Below, piece after piece: positions 61,212 to 64,000 of a stretch of DNA of 64,000 nt (within the stretch, counting starts at the first letter, position 1; every line of letters starts with the position of its first letter). Both the position numbers and the translations under genes were made by a program. The notes beneath the pieces were generated by a model, which was given only the letters and a program-made list of their open reading frames with translations, did not search any database and was not told the origin of the DNA. The DNA is from SG8-4 sp964598225 (GTDB lineage: Bacteria; Planctomycetota; Phycisphaerae; Sedimentisphaerales; Anaerobacaceae). The stretch is from positions 1 to 64,000 of the forward strand of contig CAZRBG010000021.1 of NCBI GenBank assembly GCA_964598225.1, given 5' to 3'.

Positions 61212-61664
61212 TTAATCAGCGCTCTTGCTCCGCTTCTTTATCCTCTGAAGATACTTGAGGTCTTCCAGGTCTTTCGGTCGGGAGGCGGCTTTCTTCATGG
61301 TTATCAGGTCATCAAGTGAAGCGAACCAGACAAATGTGTCCCCGAAACGAGCCTTTTTCTTGTCTTTCCACACCTTCTCGAACGTCACACCCGTAACGAA
61401 GGGGTGAATGTCGGCCTCGGTAAGGTATTGACGTATCAGCACCTTCTTGGTCAGCAGATCCTCTGTGGTTATGTCGTCAACGTCGTATCCGAACGCTCTG
61501 AGCGCTTTCAGTGCTCTCTCAGCGTTTGTCTTCTCCGGTTGGATGAATATATCGATATCCAGCGTTGCGCGCGAATGGCCGTAGATGGGGAACGCAGTAG
61601 CACCTATTATTACGAACCTGACCTTATTGTCTTTTAATAACTTCAGTAGCTTTTCTGTCTGCAT
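61212..61664 (-). CDS. Nucleotidyltransferase (MNT/AbiEii-like) of a toxin-antitoxin-like pair
   Basis: A 150-residue protein with the nucleotidyltransferase core IIGATAFPIYGHSRATLDIDIFI (about 18-41: glycine turn and the two metal-binding Asp) and a C-terminal helical region (LDDLITMKKAASRPKDLEDLKYL) resembling DUF6036/AbiEii-type proteins. It overlaps the 3' end of a small upstream gene by 41 bases, a sign of co-translation. Possible activities are nucleotidylation of tRNA or proteins; whether it is toxin, antitoxin or a housekeeping enzyme is not resolvable from sequence. Confidence 0.85.
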   Translation of the reverse strand: MQTEKLLKLLKDNKVRFVIIGATAFPIYGHSRATLDIDIFIQPEKTNAERALKALRAFGYDVDDITTEDLLTKKVLIRQYLTEADIHPFVTGVTFEKVWKDKKKARFGDTFVWFASLDDLITMKKAASRPKDLEDLKYLQRIKKRSKSAD

Positions 61665-61809
61665 TGGTCCGTCCGGACAATTTCAACAATTCCATCGTCT
61701 TGCGGTGCATTAATTCGAAGCGCTGGGCCGTAGTCAGGGACATCAGGTAATCCAGCTCGAATTCGATTTCCTTGTCTTCATCGTGTTTATCAAGCTTCAG
61801 AACTGCCAT
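61624..61809 (-). CDS. Small acidic partner of the nucleotidyltransferase (antitoxin-like)
   Basis: A 61-residue protein starting MAVLKLDKHDEDKEIEFELDYL (AAGGTGAAA before ATG 61809), with a helical middle (TAQRFELMHRKTMELLKL) and a basic tail NADRKATEVIKRQ. I recall short proteins with this start preceding nucleotidyltransferase genes in other bacteria, but could not check. Its 3' end overlaps the nucleotidyltransferase gene, so they form a two-gene unit. Antitoxin is an inference from size and arrangement. Confidence 0.6.
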   Translation of the reverse strand: MAVLKLDKHDEDKEIEFELDYLMSLTTAQRFELMHRKTMELLKLSGRTNADRKATEVIKRQ

Positions 61810-61857
61810 TTTCACCTTCCAGTAGAGACAAATGTAATCCCGGATTCAAGCTTTCGT

Positions 61858-63132
61858 TCAATTTGTCGCTTGTTCCTGCCTGAGTCTGCCGTCCAGGGCG
61901 GTGACCACCATGGCGCAGGAGGCGTCGCCTGTCACGTTGACTGCGGTGCGGCACATATCGAGGATCCGGTCCATGCCCAGGATCAGGCCGATGCCCTCAA
62001 GGGGCACGCCGATACTCTTCAAAACGATGACCAGCGTGGCCATGCCCGCGCCGGGAGTGCCGGCGGCGCCGACCGAGGCCAGCGTGGCCGTCAGCACGAT
62101 GGTCAGTTGTTGGCCTATGTTCAGATCTATGCCGTAAACCTGGGCAATAAAGACGGCCGCGACACCTTGATACAGCGCCGTTCCGTCCATGTTCATGGTC
62201 GCACCCAGGGGCAGCGCAAAGCTGGAGATTTCCCGGGGGACACCCAGGTTCTCCTCCGCACATTCCATCGTGACCGGCAGCGTGGCCGAGCTCGACCCGG
62301 AACTGAAGGCGATCAGTTGGGCCGGGCGAATGCCCCTGAAGAAGGCCCTGACCTTCGTCCGCGTGAGCAGCTTGACCGCCGCCGAGTAGACGATACATAC
62401 ATGCACGATCAGCCCGAGAAGTACGACGAGAGCATATTTCATGAGCACGACAAGGATAGAAGAGCCGAAATTGGTCGTCACAGCCGCGATCAGGGCGAAC
62501 ACGGCGTAGGGCGCGACGTGCATGATTACGTGGACCATCCGAATCATCACGTCATTGAGCCCTTCGAAGAAGGCGATGACCGGGGCGCCGCGGGCGTCGG
62601 GGATCAGCGTCAGACAGATCCCTGTCAGCAGAGCGAAGAAAATCACTTGAAGCATCTCGCCCTCGGCGAAAGCGCGGATGGGATTGGCGGGAATGATCCC
62701 GAGCAGGGTGTCCCTGAGCGAGGGCTTCTCCAGCATCTCCTCGACTCGAACGTCCATATCCTCGGCGCCGCTTTCGAGCAACCGGGCTTTGGTTTCTTCG
62801 GGCAGACTGGCGCCGGGTCGGATCGCATTGGCAAGGATCAAGCCCAGGCTGATGGCGATAACGGTGGTGGTCACATAGTAGGCGGCGGTCCGGACGCCGA
62901 TGCGCCCGAGCTTACGGATGTCATTGAGACTGGCCGTCCCCACGAGCAGCGAGGCGAAGACCAGCGGGATGACCACCATGGTGATGAGCTTGACGAAGGC
63001 CGTGCCGACCGGCTTGATGTACCCGACCACGAAATCGTTCCACCCGGCACGATTGGCAATGATGCCGAAGATGGCTCCCAGAATCAGGCCCAGCAGGATC
63101 TTGGTCGGCAGTGTCAGTTTCGGCCACTTCAT
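61858..63132 (-). CDS. Dicarboxylate/amino acid:cation symporter (DAACS, GltP-like)
   Basis: A 424-residue inner-membrane transporter of glutamate, aspartate or C4-dicarboxylates with protons or sodium. The family landmarks are intact: first helix LPTKILLGLILGAIFG, the re-entrant loop with the serine-rich IAFSSGSSSATLPVTM (about 278-293), and NMDGTALYQGVAAVFIAQ (about 311-328), the substrate and cation site. Length matches. It precedes a PEGA lipoprotein gene on the same strand by 27 bp in gene order. Could import amino acids released by the symporter-amidohydrolase route elsewhere, but no direct link is seen. Confidence 0.95.
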   Translation of the reverse strand: MKWPKLTLPTKILLGLILGAIFGIIANRAGWNDFVVGYIKPVGTAFVKLITMVVIPLVFASLLVGTASLNDIRKLGRIGVRTAAYYVTTTVIAISLGLILANAIRPGASLPEETKARLLESGAEDMDVRVEEMLEKPSLRDTLLGIIPANPIRAFAEGEMLQVIFFALLTGICLTLIPDARGAPVIAFFEGLNDVMIRMVHVIMHVAPYAVFALIAAVTTNFGSSILVVLMKYALVVLLGLIVHVCIVYSAAVKLLTRTKVRAFFRGIRPAQLIAFSSGSSSATLPVTMECAEENLGVPREISSFALPLGATMNMDGTALYQGVAAVFIAQVYGIDLNIGQQLTIVLTATLASVGAAGTPGAGMATLVIVLKSIGVPLEGIGLILGMDRILDMCRTAVNVTGDASCAMVVTALDGRLRQEQATN

Positions 63133-63159
63133 AGGATTTAGAAATCAGGATTTATCGCA

Positions 63160-63564
63160 CTATTGTAACTGCTCTTTCGCTTTCTGCGCCTTTCGGATCA
63201 GCTCATCCCGGCTCATATCTCGTTTTGGCGACAGCTCGAACGTCCATTCGTATGAGTCGACGATTCTGCCCGGATAGACTATCTGAGCGAAGAAATCGAA
63301 AGGAAATTCATCATACCATGGGCTCTTCAACTCCCTGTGAGTTTTCAGCGTCTCGTAGCCTTCCCTGCGAATCCTGAGGCGGTAATGGCCGTACCAGTTG
63401 AAGTTGACCGTAACCGGAGACTCGCCGATCTGCTCGTCATTGAGAACCACCAGAGCCCCCTGCGGCTCGGTATTAACCGTCAGTTCTCTTTCGACACACC
63501 CACCGAGAACCAGACTCGCAACCAAACAGAGAACCAATCGAGCGAGCAGATTTTGCTGTACCAT
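63160..63564 (-). CDS. PEGA-domain lipoprotein
   Basis: A 134-residue lipoprotein: signal peptide ending VLGGC (lipid Cys about 22) and a PEGA beta domain (ELTVNTEPQGALVVLNDEQIGESPVTVNFNWYGHYRLRIRREGYETL), a surface-protein module of unknown partner. The C-terminal 45 residues are charged and helical. ATG 63564 was chosen because it places the signal peptide; a longer frame begins at 63639. The next upstream gene is a Ycf46-like ATPase, separated by repeat sequence. Confidence 0.85.
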   Translation of the reverse strand: MVQQNLLARLVLCLVASLVLGGCVERELTVNTEPQGALVVLNDEQIGESPVTVNFNWYGHYRLRIRREGYETLKTHRELKSPWYDEFPFDFFAQIVYPGRIVDSYEWTFELSPKRDMSRDELIRKAQKAKEQLQ

Positions 63565-63721
63565 GAAATATATCCTTAAAGCAAGGGAATCCAATTGGTG
63601 GGCAATTATACAAAGGTTGTCGGGGAGATCAAAGCGCAAAGGGGACAGATCATCAGTCGATCAATATGGAATAGTGATTATTGATATTGTTGCTGCGCGC
63701 CGACGGGGCGGTTGCGTGCAA

Positions 63722-63750
63722 ACAGACAATAGTCAATATTCAATAGTCAA
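63722..63750. repeat. CAATAGTCAAT repeat
   Basis: ACAATAGTCAATATTCAATAG followed by TCAATT; nearly the same string occurs at 12158-12188. A short dispersed AT-rich repeat at the 3' end of the AAA+ gene. The rest of 63565-63753 shows no gene. Confidence 0.55.
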
Positions 63751-63753
63751 TTC

Positions 63754-64000
63754 TCAGTCTGCCGGTACGCATCTGCCGGCGGCCCAGGTGCGCAAACTCT
63801 GGACACGCTCGGCTAACGTCGCCGAAAGCGGCGGCGATGCCCGCAGTGCCGAAAGGATTCGCTCGGTGTTGAGGCCCGTTCTCTCGGCAAAAGCTTCATG
63901 CAGCGCCGATATTACAGCCTGTTCTATCTCGGAGCCGCTGTAGCCCTCGGATGCCTCTGCCAGAGCATCGAGGTCGAACTTGCCGGGCGCCCTCCTTCGC
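63754..64000 (-). CDS. Ycf46-like AAA+ ATPase, C-terminal part only (runs off the window)
   Basis: The last 81 residues plus stop of a protein whose 5' end is beyond base 64000. DLDALAEASEGYSGSEIEQAVISALHEAF is the C-terminal small domain of AAA+ ATPases (FtsH/Ycf46 type; GYSGxEIE is the sensor-2-like helix region), and the following LSALRASPPLSATLAERVQSLRTWAAGR matches the tail of the stand-alone Ycf46-like ATPases. No protease domain follows, unlike FtsH. The family is cytoplasmic and its role is not settled. The ATP-binding part cannot be seen here. Confidence 0.8.
   Translation of the reverse strand, partial: RRRAPGKFDLDALAEASEGYSGSEIEQAVISALHEAFAERTGLNTERILSALRASPPLSATLAERVQSLRTWAAGRCVPAD

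Overview
The window looks like a chromosome segment of an anaerobic member of the Planctomycetota, most likely class Phycisphaerae (Sedimentisphaerales-like). This is an inference from gene content: LamG and carbohydrate-binding surface proteins, DUF1080 and sialate-esterase type carbohydrate genes, prepilin-like proteins, a KQTQF/STGPRT family protein, LPS synthesis (waaA), and many palindromic intergenic repeats. No rRNA, tRNA, CRISPR array or phage region was found.

Layout. 1-2.6 kb: a nucleotidyltransferase at the window edge, a 187-bp palindromic MITE-like element with a perfect 8-bp target duplication, a small membrane protein, and an OFA-type MFS carrier. 2.7-6.1 kb: acs and a DcaP-like porin, so this end may handle acetate or other small acids. 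6.5-11.5 kb: two large secreted carbohydrate-directed proteins (LamG/CBM and parallel beta-helix), the first behind a putative promoter with a C9 tract in its spacer. 12-24 kb: a one-carbon block. fhs-folD on the minus strand diverges from a plus-strand operon encoding a NuoE/HydC-like subunit, a NuoF-GltD (StnB-like) fusion flavoprotein and a Cys-type formate dehydrogenase. Both sides have good sigma70-like promoters with 17-bp spacers. The operon runs on into a Tat-exported TIM-barrel protein, a DUF4416 protein and a MraY/WecA-type transferase; an O-antigen-ligase-like TPR protein follows.

27-36 kb: yebC, a frameshifted miniature prepilin, a Gfo/Idh oxidoreductase, a SEC-C protein, a cold-shock protein, a UlaG-like lipoprotein, a decayed PIN toxin with its small partner, and an M48 protease / LemA / microprotein / zinc-ribbon cluster. 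36-42.9 kb: a large TPR array protein, an amidohydrolase next to a sodium:neurotransmitter-type symporter, a MazG-like protein and asnA. 43-53 kb: GH16, a prepilin-Hint fusion, a STAS/RsbW-type pair, an amidase lipoprotein, an operon starting with a GH10-like protein lacking both catalytic glutamates (followed by a ComEA-like protein, an unknown and a lipoprotein), and waaA. 53-64 kb: a secreted protein with two retropepsin motifs and a dockerin-like tail, a carbohydrate cluster (SGNH esterase, DUF1080, CehA/McbA-type, TIM-barrel hydrolase), an antitoxin-like/nucleotidyltransferase pair, a DAACS symporter, a PEGA lipoprotein and the 3' end of a Ycf46-like AAA+ ATPase.

Most likely to repay follow-up are the formate dehydrogenase with a fused bifurcation-type module, the prepilin-Hint fusion, the GH10-like pseudoenzyme, the double-retropepsin dockerin protein, and the repeat biology: the MITE with its target duplication, a cloverleaf repeat lying in frame inside a hydrolase gene, and tandem arrays that seem to have grown from arms of a dispersed palindrome. 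Start codons were chosen from ribosome-binding sites and signal peptides. Functions are family-level inferences from reading the sequence; no database search was possible.
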